Notes under the pieces: model-generated | Told to the model about the DNA's origin: nothing | The model's database searches: none | What the model saw: the letters and a program-made list of their open reading frames with translations, nothing else | Position numbers and translations under genes: made by a program | Assembly: GCA_017983975.1 (NCBI GenBank) | Contig: JAGOAL010000016.1 | Span: 1-39,054 of the forward strand | Direction of reading: 5' to 3' | DNA: 39,054 bases | Source: Flavobacterium sp. | GTDB lineage: Bacteria; Bacteroidota; Bacteroidia; Flavobacteriales; Flavobacteriaceae | In this document: in pieces, positions 1 to 7,216 of the stretch | Numbering within the stretch: the first letter of the stretch is position 1 | How the letters are laid out: every line of letters begins with the position of its first letter

Positions 1-494
1 GTGTAACGGTAATGGATGCTACAAGTGGCACTTACATAAAGGATATTAATAATACTTTTGCACCATTTCTAGGCACTTGGAAATATCAAAATGGGAATGA
101 AATTCTTATTGTTAAACTCGAAAAAGTAACTCAATATTATTATCCAGAATATAGTAATTATGATGATTTTATTAAAGGCAACTATAGTTATACTCAAGAT
201 GGTGGTGTGACATATATAACAAACACAATTGATACAAATTTACTTATCAATGACCCTAATGTTAATTCATTCTTTTCTCCTGGCCCTTCAACTTCAAATC
301 CTTCTGTTCTTGATATGAGTTATAAAGATGATTTATATCAAAAATCTTGTGATGTGCTATTTACTTTTTTAACTGGTAGTACCACTCAAATGAGAATGAA
401 ATTAAGCAATAGAAGTAGAGGATATATTTTACCCGAAACACCACCAAACCCAAATTTTTCAATCCCTAATAATGTAGTTTTGACTAAACAGTAA
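1..494 (+). CDS. DUF6705 family protein (5' truncated by window edge)
   Basis: The reading frame is open to the first base of the window; the first ATG is at 12, but the gene probably begins upstream, because members of this flavobacterial family normally start with a signal peptide and none is seen here. The visible part carries the family's core 'GTWKYQNGNEILIVKLEKV' followed by Tyr-rich beta-strand-like sequence. DUF6705 proteins are short, secreted or periplasmic proteins of unknown function, common in multicopy in Flavobacterium. The 160 residues after the ATG are Asn/Thr/Tyr-rich with no cysteine cluster or membrane segment. Assignment to the family rests on the GTWK...LEKV pattern from memory; the function is unknown. 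Confidence 0.7.
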   Translation, partial: VTVMDATSGTYIKDINNTFAPFLGTWKYQNGNEILIVKLEKVTQYYYPEYSNYDDFIKGNYSYTQDGGVTYITNTIDTNLLINDPNVNSFFSPGPSTSNPSVLDMSYKDDLYQKSCDVLFTFLTGSTTQMRMKLSNRSRGYILPETPPNPNFSIPNNVVLTKQ

Positions 495-504
495 AAAAAC
501 TTTA

Positions 505-545
505 CAATAGCGGCTTTCTATAATGAGAGTCGCTTTTGTAATTGT
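505..545 (+). terminator. Weak hairpin after the DUF6705 gene
   Basis: About 20 bases after the stop codon, 'agcggct' can pair with 'agtcgct' around a 12-base loop (one G-T pair), followed by a short T-run. The flanks 'tttacaa' and 'ttgtaa' may extend it. Weaker than the other terminators in this window. Confidence 0.35.
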
Positions 546-566
546 AAAAAATTAATTTTGAGCGGC

Positions 567-1436
567 TCATTTTCTACTCGAAAAATAAACGCCTACTAAC
601 ACAATCAATGCACCTGCAATTTGTAACAGTGTTAACGATTCATTCATAAATAAAGAACCTAAAAATATGGCTACCAATGGAATAATATAGGTTACTGAAG
701 AAGCAAAAACAGGTGAAGACAATTGAATTAATTTAAAGAATAAAATATTGGACAATCCTGTACCAATAACACCCAAAACAGCAATATACCCTAAAGAATT
801 TTGAACTTTTTCTTGACCAATAATTTCAAAAAAACCAGTGAAATACAATACGATTAATGCTGGAACAAACATAACCACAAAATTTCCAGTACTTATAGTT
901 AACGGTTTTAAATCGGATAAATATTTTTTAATCAGGTTTACGTTAATTCCATAAAATATCGAGGCCAACACAATTAATATCGCATAATAATAATTTTCGG
1001 TGGTGTTTGCTCCATTGCCCGATAACACTAATAATGCACAACCCACAAAGCCAATAATAACCCCAAAAATTTGTCTTCGTTGTACGTCTAATCCAAAGAA
1101 AAACATTCCAACTAACAACGTATTTAATGGCGTTAATGAATTTAAAATAGCACTAACCGAACCATCAATTTTTGAGAGTGCAATAGCAAATAAAAAAGCA
1201 GGAACAAAGGTGCCAAATATGGAAGTCAACGCAATGTATTTCCATTTATACAACGGAATTTTTGTAATTTCTTTACCTCCCACTAAAAATAAAAATCCTG
1301 CCGCAAATAAAATACGTAAACTTCCTAACTGTATTGCGTTAACTCCTTGCAACCCTAATTGCATAAGTATAAACGAACTGCCCCACACACAGCCTAAAAA
1401 GGCCAACAAATACCATTTTGTATTACTCTTCTCCAT
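567..1436 (-). CDS. EamA/DMT-family transporter
   Basis: A 289-residue integral membrane protein with about ten hydrophobic segments in two internally related halves, the usual architecture of EamA (drug/metabolite transporter) permeases. The N-terminus has the family signature around 'LAFLGCVWGSSFILMQLG' and the second half repeats the pattern near 'SPVFASSVTYIIPLVAIFLG'. Such proteins move small metabolites or amino acids across the inner membrane, usually outward; the substrate cannot be read from sequence. The length is normal for the family. It is transcribed alone, between the DUF6705 gene and a divergent metal-binding lipoprotein. No clear TAnnTTTG element lies upstream of its ATG. Confidence 0.88.
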   Translation of the reverse strand: MEKSNTKWYLLAFLGCVWGSSFILMQLGLQGVNAIQLGSLRILFAAGFLFLVGGKEITKIPLYKWKYIALTSIFGTFVPAFLFAIALSKIDGSVSAILNSLTPLNTLLVGMFFFGLDVQRRQIFGVIIGFVGCALLVLSGNGANTTENYYYAILIVLASIFYGINVNLIKKYLSDLKPLTISTGNFVVMFVPALIVLYFTGFFEIIGQEKVQNSLGYIAVLGVIGTGLSNILFFKLIQLSSPVFASSVTYIIPLVAIFLGSLFMNESLTLLQIAGALIVLVGVYFSSRK

Positions 1437-1496
1437 TATAAAAATTTCTTTGCCAAAATTGAGTTTTTATTTTTAAAAACACACTATGATTTTTTG

Positions 1497-1504
1497 TAAA
1501 TTTG
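1497..1504 (+). promoter_or_regulatory. Bacteroidetes -7 element for the metal-binding lipoprotein
   Basis: TAAATTTG fits TAnnTTTG and lies 39 bases before the ATG at 1544. No TTG is present at the expected -33 distance, so support rests on the -7 box. Confidence 0.5.
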
Positions 1505-1543
1505 TTCGCACTTAATAATGAGTGGATTTAAACTGTAAATCAA

Positions 1544-1915
1544 ATGAAAAAATTTAAAAACATAGCCTTAGCAACATGTATTACTCTTATTACCGTAAGT
1601 TGTAAAAAAGAAGCAAGTACAGCAACCAAAGAAATTGCTTCAACTAAAAAAGAAATTAAGGCCGAAAACCTAGAAACAGCAAACTTTACTATTGATGGTA
1701 TGACCTGTGCCGTTGGATGTGCCAAAACAATAGAAAGCAAACTAAACGAAACTGAAGGCGTACAAGAAGCTGTTGTAGATTTTGAAAGCAAAATTGCTAC
1801 TGTATCTTATGATAAAACAAAACTAAATGTAACTTCTCTAACTTCAACGATTGAAAAAGTGGCAGGTGGAGACGCTTACAAAGTGAGTAAAGCTGAAGTT
1901 AAATCGGTAAAATAA
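1544..1915 (+). CDS. Heavy-metal-associated (HMA) domain lipoprotein
   Basis: A 123-residue exported protein. Residues 1-20 form a lipoprotein signal peptide ending in 'LITVSC', with Cys20 the likely lipidated residue. A Lys/Glu/Thr-rich linker is followed by a ferredoxin-like HMA fold at about residues 46-115, starting 'FTIDGMTCAVGCAKTIESKL'. The metal site is Cys55-x3-Cys59, one residue longer than the canonical CxxC of copper chaperones such as CopZ and of P-type ATPases. I recall related CxxxC proteins in other Bacteroidetes, so this is probably a lineage variant and not an error. It likely binds Cu(I) or another soft metal at the periplasmic face. Monocistronic, with a strong terminator just downstream; no copper ATPase is adjacent. 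Confidence 0.85.
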   Translation: MKKFKNIALATCITLITVSCKKEASTATKEIASTKKEIKAENLETANFTIDGMTCAVGCAKTIESKLNETEGVQEAVVDFESKIATVSYDKTKLNVTSLTSTIEKVAGGDAYKVSKAEVKSVK

Positions 1916-1931
1916 AAACTAGTATAAATAT

Positions 1932-1963
1932 AAAAAAAGGCACTTAAAAAAGTGCCTTTTTTT
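1932..1963. terminator. Bidirectional terminator between the HMA gene and gldD
   Basis: The stem 'ggcactt' (1939-1945) pairs with 'aagtgcc' (1950-1956) around an AAAA loop, flanked by A and T runs of seven, so it can work on both strands. Its T-run touches the gldD stop codon at 1962-1964. Confidence 0.9.
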
Positions 1964-2522
1964 ATTTCCAAGTCATGGTTTCCATAATTCTTCGCATATC
2001 GTCTTGCACATATTTGGTTGCAGGTAATATCGAATCGTAATTAGGTTTTGCATAAAAGTAAACACTTCCTGTCATAAAATGTTTGGTGCTATCTGTAGCA
2101 TAGAACAAGGCATTTGTAGCAGTATTTCCGCCTACTTTATAAAACATCCCATAAACCTTTTTATCCTTATTTATAAAAGGTTGTTCCATAATATCGTCTG
2201 CTTTTAATGTGTGCAATTTATAAGTTAAATTTTGTGCATCTCGAAGCAGTTTATCAATATCGTTGTGCACTTCTTTATAAGTTAAATAAACGGTTGCTTT
2301 CATTTTAGGATATTGAATTTCATAGGAACAACTATTGTTCTTTGAATTAGCAAAAGAATTTACTTCAAATGAGAAAGGGCAATTGGTTTTTAAAGTAGTG
2401 TATTTTGGCGTCGGATATTCAAGACTTAATTGTCCTGCCGGCTTAGGAACCACTTCTTCTCTACAAGAAAAAAATCCCAAAGCAAGCATCAGGATTAAAT
2501 AGTTAGTTAATTGTAATTTCAT
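1962..2522 (-). CDS. gldD: Gliding motility lipoprotein GldD
   Basis: A 186-residue lipoprotein: the signal peptide ends 'ALGFFSC', with Cys20 the lipid site. The mature part has the GldD pattern 'YPTPKYTTLKTNCPFSFEV', 'NSCSYEIQYPKMKATVYLTY' and the C-terminal 'YVQDDMRRIMETMTWK'. GldD was identified in Flavobacterium johnsoniae as essential for gliding; gld mutants of this class also fail in T9SS-dependent chitin use. The gene sits 4 bases after ssb, itself downstream of mutY, an arrangement typical of flavobacteria. In the F. johnsoniae order that I recall, gldE lies between ssb and gldD; here no gldE is present, although it may lie elsewhere in the genome. Start chosen for the signal peptide. 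Confidence 0.93.
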   Translation of the reverse strand: MKLQLTNYLILMLALGFFSCREEVVPKPAGQLSLEYPTPKYTTLKTNCPFSFEVNSFANSKNNSCSYEIQYPKMKATVYLTYKEVHNDIDKLLRDAQNLTYKLHTLKADDIMEQPFINKDKKVYGMFYKVGGNTATNALFYATDSTKHFMTGSVYFYAKPNYDSILPATKYVQDDMRRIMETMTWK

Positions 2523-2526
2523 AGTA

Positions 2527-2928
2527 TTAAAACGGAGCGTCTTCTGGTGTGCTTCCTGTTGGAAGTGACGATTTACCTAAATCGGTATCTTTTTTAGTAG
2601 TTAAAAAAGTAAATTCGGTTACCTGAATTTCAGTAGTGTATTTAGTAGCGCCATCTTCAGCTTGCCATTGACGCGATTTAATTCGGCCTTCAATATAAAT
2701 TTTATCGCCTTTAGAAAGATATTTTTCACAAATTTCGGCTGCTTTATTTCGCACAACAATATTATGCCATTCGGTTGAAGTAATTTTTTCACCGGTTGTT
2801 TTATTGATGTAAACTTCGTTTGTAGCTAATGGAAATCTTCCTATACAATTTCCGCCTTCAAAGTAATGCATTTTAATTTCGTCACCTAAATGACCAATCA
2901 AAATGACTTTATTTAATGTTCCGTTCAT
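2527..2928 (-). CDS. ssb: Single-stranded DNA-binding protein
   Basis: A 133-residue SSB with an N-terminal OB fold (about residues 3-108), beginning 'NKVILIGHLGDEIKMHYF' and including 'EWHNIVVRNKAAEICEKYL' and 'GDKIYIEGRIKSRQW', all classic SSB strands. The linker is short and ends in the acidic tip 'EDAPF', the version of the DDxPF tail that recruits repair and replication partners. It is shorter than E. coli SSB (178 residues) because the disordered linker is reduced. It may be a replicative SSB or a paralogue beside the main copy; many Flavobacterium genomes carry this short form in the mutY-gldD locus. It has its own promoter in the 3' end of mutY and is probably co-transcribed with gldD. 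Confidence 0.94.
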   Translation of the reverse strand: MNGTLNKVILIGHLGDEIKMHYFEGGNCIGRFPLATNEVYINKTTGEKITSTEWHNIVVRNKAAEICEKYLSKGDKIYIEGRIKSRQWQAEDGATKYTTEIQVTEFTFLTTKKDTDLGKSSLPTGSTPEDAPF

Positions 2929-2952
2929 GGCTTATACCTTTTTTGTGATATT

Positions 2953-2960
2953 CAAAAGTA
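2953..2960 (-). promoter_or_regulatory. Promoter -7 element for ssb-gldD
   Basis: TACTTTTG on the minus strand, with a -33 TTG at 2982-2984 (21-base spacer) inside the last codons of mutY. It lets ssb-gldD be expressed independently of mutY. Confidence 0.6.
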
Positions 2961-2965
2961 ATAAT

Positions 2966-4015
2966 TTATAATGAATTAAAACAATGAGTTTGCATAAAAT
3001 TATGAATAACAATAGGGAAAGGTAATTTTTGAATTTCGGAAAGTGATTTTGCTTCTATTATTTTCTGATTAAAATTCAATATATAGAATTGAATGTGCAA
3101 ATTTTGATGCGATAACTTATGCTGAATAACCTCGGTATTCAAAAGATTAATATCCGCCGGAAGTTGATTATAAAATTTTGTTGTCTTCAATTGATTCATA
3201 AAATCGATTTCATTACTCATTTCGGGAGTTTCGATCAACGTAAATTCATATAAATTTTCCCAAATTCCTTTTCCTTCGCGTTTATGAACAACAAAATTTC
3301 CTTGAATATCTTTTAAAATTAAATAATTAAAGAATTTATTAGTAACCTTGGTTTTTTTAGACTTTACAGGAAGGATATTTACTTTTTTATGTTGCAATGC
3401 GGCACAAGAATTAGAAAAAATACAGTTTTCGCAATCTGGATTCTTTGGAACACATTGCAAAGCACCAAATTCCATAATCGCCTGATTAAATAGAGCTGCT
3501 TTATCCTTGGGCAATAGTTCTTGAGCTAAAATTTGAAATTCTTTTTTGGTTTTTCCATCCGAAATATCATTATCCATATTAAAATAACGACTCAAAACCC
3601 TAAAAACATTTCCATCAACAACAGCAACAGGTTCGTTGTAAGCAAATGAGGCAATTGCAGCAGCGGTATATTCTCCTACTCCTTTTAATTTTAGTAATTG
3701 ATTATAATTTGGCGGAAAATCACCTTTTAATTCTGTAGCAATATATTTTGCCGTTGCATGTAAGTTTCTAGCTCTCGAATAATATCCTAAACCTTGCCAT
3801 AACTTTAGCACCTGTTCTTCTTCGGCATTTGCCAAATCAAAAACCGTAGGAAAAGCCTCCATAAAAGCCATAAAATAAGGCAATCCTTGCGTAACGCGTG
3901 TTTGTTGCAACATGATTTCAGAGAGCCATATAGGGTAAGGATTTACGGTATTTCGCCAAGGCAAATCGCGCTTATTTTGTAAATACCATTTAATTAAAGA
4001 GTTAGAAAATTCCAT
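2966..4015 (-). CDS. mutY: A/G-specific adenine glycosylase MutY
   Basis: A 349-residue base-excision repair enzyme that removes adenine mispaired with 8-oxoguanine. The catalytic Glu33 lies in 'LSEIMLQQTR'; the helix-hairpin-helix 'LKGVGEYTAAAI' (about 109-121) is followed by the catalytic Asp134 in 'VVDGNVFRV'. A [4Fe-4S] cluster site is complete: Cys188-x6-Cys195-x2-Cys198-x5-Cys204. The C-terminal domain (about 225-349) is NUDIX-like and recognises 8-oxoG, with 'KREGKGIWENLYEF' as its characteristic strand. The length is normal. Divergent from the HU gene across a 128-base intergenic region carrying a promoter for each; followed 37 bases later by ssb. Confidence 0.97.
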   Translation of the reverse strand: MEFSNSLIKWYLQNKRDLPWRNTVNPYPIWLSEIMLQQTRVTQGLPYFMAFMEAFPTVFDLANAEEEQVLKLWQGLGYYSRARNLHATAKYIATELKGDFPPNYNQLLKLKGVGEYTAAAIASFAYNEPVAVVDGNVFRVLSRYFNMDNDISDGKTKKEFQILAQELLPKDKAALFNQAIMEFGALQCVPKNPDCENCIFSNSCAALQHKKVNILPVKSKKTKVTNKFFNYLILKDIQGNFVVHKREGKGIWENLYEFTLIETPEMSNEIDFMNQLKTTKFYNQLPADINLLNTEVIQHKLSHQNLHIQFYILNFNQKIIEAKSLSEIQKLPFPIVIHNFMQTHCFNSL

Positions 4016-4032
4016 GTTTTTATATTGGACAA

Positions 4033-4040
4033 CAAAAATA
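4033..4040 (-). promoter_or_regulatory. Promoter -7 element for mutY
   Basis: TATTTTTG on the minus strand, 17 bases before the mutY ATG; a candidate -33 TTG is at 4065-4067. Back-to-back with the HU promoter. Confidence 0.5.
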
Positions 4041-4097
4041 AATCTTTAGTAATTAAAATTTAATCAATTATGGTTGAATTATTATTTTTTTAATTCT

Positions 4098-4105
4098 TAT
4101 ATTTG
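4098..4105 (+). promoter_or_regulatory. Promoter -7 element for the HU gene
   Basis: TATATTTG with a TTG at 4074-4076, a 21-base spacer that fits the flavobacterial TTG/TAnnTTTG promoter. The ATG follows 38 bases later. Confidence 0.65.
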
Positions 4106-4143
4106 CAAACTCAAAAAAATACACAATATAAATACGAAAGAAA

Positions 4144-4437
4144 ATGACGAAAGCAGATATCGTAGCGAAAATTTCAGAAAAATTAGGACTTGAAAAAGGA
4201 GATGTTCAAGCAACTGTTGAAACATTTATGGAAGAAGTAAAAAATTCATTAGAATCTGGTGATAATGTTTACTTAAGAGGTTTTGGAAGTTTTATCATTA
4301 AAACTAGAGCTGAAAAAACAGGAAGAAACATTTCTAAAAACACTACAATTAAAATTCCTGCACATAACATTCCAGCATTTAAACCTGCTAAAGTGTTTGT
4401 AGAAAGCGTTAAAGAAAAAACAGAAGTTACAGTATAA
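4144..4437 (+). CDS. HU/IHF-family DNA-binding protein
   Basis: A 97-residue nucleoid protein of normal HU length. It starts 'MTKADIVAKISEKLGLEKGD', the helical dimerisation half, and contains the 'LRGFGSFIIKTRAEKTGRNI' strand-turn and the DNA-bending arm ending in 'IPAHNIPAFKPAKVF'. HU-type proteins bind and bend DNA without strong sequence specificity. The gene has a good promoter, and 32 bases downstream lies a 30-residue Lys/Arg-rich gene before any terminator, so both are probably on one transcript. HU and IHF subunits cannot be separated reliably by eye; the lone gene context favours an HU homodimer. Confidence 0.95.
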   Translation: MTKADIVAKISEKLGLEKGDVQATVETFMEEVKNSLESGDNVYLRGFGSFIIKTRAEKTGRNISKNTTIKIPAHNIPAFKPAKVFVESVKEKTEVTV

Positions 4438-4469
4438 AAATAAATTATTAATCTAAACACCAACATGTT

Positions 4470-4562
4470 ATGCCAAGTGGTAAAAAAAGAAAAAGACATA
4501 AGGTAGCAACTCACAAACGTAAAAAAAGAGCGAGAGCAAACCGTCATAAAAAGAAAAAGTAG
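4470..4562 (+). CDS. 30-residue Lys/Arg-rich protein, probable small ribosomal protein
   Basis: A complete 31-codon frame from ATG at 4470 to TAG at 4560-4562. The product begins 'MPSGKKRKRHKVATHKRKKR' and ends in a Lys-rich tail: more than half of its residues are Lys or Arg, and there is no acidic residue or cysteine. I recall near-identical short proteins in Flavobacteria and Bacteroides at similar loci. The pattern resembles the AURKAIP1/COX24 (mS38) tail and the 33-residue bS22 of mycobacteria, so an rRNA-binding role in the ribosome is likely; this is inference. It lies 32 bases after HU and before RNase E/G. The stop codon is built into the stem of a terminator. The main alternative, a chance frame, is unlikely given the recalled conservation and the placement. 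Confidence 0.8.
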   Translation: MPSGKKRKRHKVATHKRKKRARANRHKKKK

Positions 4563-4585
4563 TTAAAAACTACTTTTTCTTTTTT
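4554..4585 (+). terminator. Terminator of the HU-small basic protein unit
   Basis: 'aaaaagtagtt' (4554-4564) pairs perfectly with 'aactacttttt' (4568-4578) around an AAA loop, followed by C and a T6 run. The upstream arm contains the stop codon of the 30-residue gene. Confidence 0.85.
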
Positions 4586-4762
4586 AGAAAAAAGTTCATT
4601 GAAATTAGTCAACTCAACATTGACTATCGGGAAAAATCCTGTAAAATTAATGTTTAATCCATCTGTGAAAATGTTAGGTGATGGATGTTAGATGATGGGT
4701 GAATTAATATCACCAGGCATCAAAACATCACGCACCCAGCACAAACAGATAAAAATGTACAC
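4586..4762 (+). other. Leader region of the RNase E/G gene with long imperfect hairpin
   Basis: No gene is seen here. Bases 4677-4736 form an extended imperfect inverted repeat: 'ggtg' pairs with 'cacc' at the base, then 'gatgtt' with 'aacatc', 'gatg' with 'catc' and 'ggtga' with 'tcacc', with a 7-base apical loop at 4703-4709. It lies 26 bases before the start codon and is more GC-rich than its surroundings. No TAnnTTTG promoter is clear. It could be an mRNA leader structure or a relic of a repeat. Confidence 0.5.
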
Positions 4763-6313
4763 ATGAACAAAGAATTAATTATTCGATCAGGTTCAGACGC
4801 TGTAGATTTTGCCTTATTAAAAGATGGAAAACTAATTGAATTACACAAAGAAGAAGAAAAACAAAGCAATTTTGCAGTTGGTGATATTTTTATTGCCAAA
4901 ATTCGCAAACCAGTTGCTGGCTTAAATGCCGCATTTGTTAACTTAGGTTATGAAAAAGATGCCTTTTTGCATTATCATGATTTAGGTCCAAATCTTCCTT
5001 CATTGATGAAATTCATTAAACTTGTAAGCGCAGGTAAATTAAAAGATTATTCACTCAAAAATTTTCCTTTTGAAGCTGAAATCAATAAAGACGGATCTAT
5101 TATGGATATATTAAGTCCGAATCAGTCGATTTTAGTTCAAGTGGTAAAAGAGCCTATTTCTACTAAGGGTCCCAGAATTAGTTCTGAGATTTCATTAGCT
5201 GGAAGATATGTCGTTTTAGTTCCTTTTTCTGATCGTGTTTCTGTTTCACAAAAAATAGAATCAAAAGAAGAAAAAGACAGATTAAAAAGACTGGTTCAAT
5301 CCATTAAACCAAAAGGATTTGGCGTTATTGTGCGAACAGTAGCCGAAGGCAAAAAAGTAGCCGAACTTGACAAAGATCTACAAACACTTCTAGAACGATG
5401 GATGTCGATGAGCAGACGATTACAAACTGCAAATCACCCCTCAAAAGTACTAGGAGAATTAAACAAAGCTTCCTCTATTTTAAGAGATGTATTTAACGAT
5501 ACATTTTCTTGTATTCATGTAGATGACGAAGATTTGTATTTAGAAACGAAGGACTATTTGCAAGAAATAGCTCCGGATAAGGTGTCTATCGTAAAACACT
5601 ATCAGTCAAAAGAACTGCCTCTATTTGAGAAATATCATATCGAACGACAAATAAAAACGTCTTTTGGAAAAACAGTTTCCATGAGCAAAGGTGCTTATTT
5701 AATTATTGAACATACCGAAGCCTTACACGTTATCGACGTGAACAGCGGAAACCGTTCAAGTAAAGCATCGAGCCAAGAAGATACTGCTCTAGAAGTTAAC
5801 ATGATTGCTGCTGCAGAAATTGCACGTCAATTAAGACTTAGAGACATGGGCGGAATTATTGTGGTGGATTTCATTGATATGCAAAATCCAGATAACCGCA
5901 GAGTACTTTATGATTTCTTAAGAGAAGAAATGAGTGACGACAAGGCCAAGCATAAAATCTTGCCTCCTAGCAAATTTGGATTAATTCAAATAACTAGACA
6001 AAGAGTTAGACCAGAAGTAAATATTAAAACAAGAGAAGAAGACCCAAACAATGAACATGGGGAAATTGAAGCTCCTATTTTAATTATTGATAAAATTACG
6101 TCTGACCTTGAACGCATTATCAAAGACCATAAAAAAATTGTGCTTAATGTACATCCATTTGTGGCAGCATACCTTACTAAAGGTTTTCCATCCTTACGTT
6201 CAAAATGGTTTTTTGAACATAAGAAATGGGTGAAAATTATACCTCGTGACGCTTACACGTATCTAGAATATCACTTCCTTGACAAAGAAGGAACTGAAAT
6301 TATAGTAAAATAA
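4763..6313 (+). CDS. rng: Ribonuclease E/G family protein
   Basis: A 516-residue endoribonuclease, matching RNase G in having the catalytic half without the long disordered tail of E. coli RNase E. The N-terminus 'MNKELIIRSGSDAVDFALL' leads into an S1 RNA-binding domain (about 35-125, 'VGDIFIAKIRKPVAGLNAAF'). The DNase I-like catalytic domain holds the metal-binding aspartates Asp325 ('HVIDVNSGN') and Asp369 ('IVVDFIDMQNP'). The zinc-link CPxCxG motif that joins protomers in E. coli RNase E is missing; the whole protein has one cysteine (Cys250). It probably acts in 5'-end-dependent mRNA decay and rRNA maturation in the cytoplasm. The preceding terminator implies its own promoter, and the leader contains a large hairpin. 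Confidence 0.94.
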   Translation: MNKELIIRSGSDAVDFALLKDGKLIELHKEEEKQSNFAVGDIFIAKIRKPVAGLNAAFVNLGYEKDAFLHYHDLGPNLPSLMKFIKLVSAGKLKDYSLKNFPFEAEINKDGSIMDILSPNQSILVQVVKEPISTKGPRISSEISLAGRYVVLVPFSDRVSVSQKIESKEEKDRLKRLVQSIKPKGFGVIVRTVAEGKKVAELDKDLQTLLERWMSMSRRLQTANHPSKVLGELNKASSILRDVFNDTFSCIHVDDEDLYLETKDYLQEIAPDKVSIVKHYQSKELPLFEKYHIERQIKTSFGKTVSMSKGAYLIIEHTEALHVIDVNSGNRSSKASSQEDTALEVNMIAAAEIARQLRLRDMGGIIVVDFIDMQNPDNRRVLYDFLREEMSDDKAKHKILPPSKFGLIQITRQRVRPEVNIKTREEDPNNEHGEIEAPILIIDKITSDLERIIKDHKKIVLNVHPFVAAYLTKGFPSLRSKWFFEHKKWVKIIPRDAYTYLEYHFLDKEGTEIIVK

Positions 6314-6335
6314 TACCGGGATGTATCCTGTAAAA

Positions 6336-6368
6336 AAAACCGCTAGTCGAAAGATTAGCGGTTTTTTT
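6336..6368. terminator. Bidirectional terminator between RNase E/G and SIMPL genes
   Basis: 'ccgctagtc' (6340-6348) pairs with 'gattagcgg' (6353-6361), one G-T pair, closed by a GAAA tetraloop and flanked by A8 and T7 runs. Confidence 0.92.
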
Positions 6369-6387
6369 GTGTTTTAAAATTAGATTA

Positions 6388-7149
6388 TTATTCCAATTCA
6401 TATTCCAAACGCACTGTAATTCGTGCGGTTTTGTTTTTACTATAAGTGTCATTGTTTCCGCCGTAGCTATCTTCTTCTGTAGAACCTTGACCGGTAATTT
6501 GAAACACACCCATACTTGCCGATTTTAACTTTCCTAAATCGCCATCTGCTGTATTCACAATTTTTTGTGCGCGTTCACTAGCATCTTTTGACGCTTTTTG
6601 AATCAAGCTATGCTTTAAACTTGGTAAATCAGAATAGGTATATTGTATAGAATTAGAAGATAATTCAATACCCGAATTGATTAATTCTGATGTTTTACTA
6701 GACACTTCTTCAATTCTTTTCATTAATTCTGGGTTCTTTTTAGCCGAAAAAGAAATGGTCTGCGTGGCTTCATAACCGTCAAAAACTTGCTCGTATTTGG
6801 TTTGATAAGCACCATCTGAACTTTCTGTTCTTATTTCTCTAAATCGCTTATTAAATTGAACCGCGCCAAAGGAAAATTCTTCTCTCTTGAACCCTTTGCT
6901 CAAAAAGAAATTCGATACGATTATTTGATCCGAAATCATTTTGTTATACGCTTCTTTGATATCAAAACTCTTAGTTGTAAAACTTCCTGACCATAAAATT
7001 TCATCGGAAACAAAATCTTTTGTTCCTAAACCGATGACCGAAATCGTGTCTAAATTTTCATTACGATTTTTAAAAGCAGTTCCTAAGACCACTGCTGAAA
7101 TAATTACTGAAATACCAATAACTAAGGTTGATTTTAATTTGTTTTCCAT
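6388..7149 (-). CDS. SIMPL domain-containing protein (DUF541)
   Basis: A 253-residue protein with one N-terminal hydrophobic segment (about residues 6-26) serving as signal or anchor, then a SIMPL domain. Family features are 'ISVIGLGTKDFVSDEILWSG' near the start, a central 'SSNSIQYTYSDLPSLKHSLI' and a late 'KDASERAQKIVNTADGDLGK' helix. These proteins are periplasmic or membrane-anchored; E. coli YggE, a member, is linked to reduced oxidative stress, and others form oligomeric assemblies. The precise function here is unknown. The ATG at 7149 puts the membrane segment close to the N-terminus. It is transcribed alone, convergent with RNase E/G, and the terminator between them is shared. Confidence 0.88.
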   Translation of the reverse strand: MENKLKSTLVIGISVIISAVVLGTAFKNRNENLDTISVIGLGTKDFVSDEILWSGSFTTKSFDIKEAYNKMISDQIIVSNFFLSKGFKREEFSFGAVQFNKRFREIRTESSDGAYQTKYEQVFDGYEATQTISFSAKKNPELMKRIEEVSSKTSELINSGIELSSNSIQYTYSDLPSLKHSLIQKASKDASERAQKIVNTADGDLGKLKSASMGVFQITGQGSTEEDSYGGNNDTYSKNKTARITVRLEYELE

Positions 7150-7216
7150 AAATGAGGGAATTAGTTTGTTATAAAAAGAATAGTATCAAAAGGTATACCA
7201 AGTTTTTATAAAAAAA

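Noticed and set aside
4269-4547. 92-codon frame antisense to HU and the small basic gene
   Set aside because: It is a shadow of two real genes on the other strand, with no similarity or promoter.
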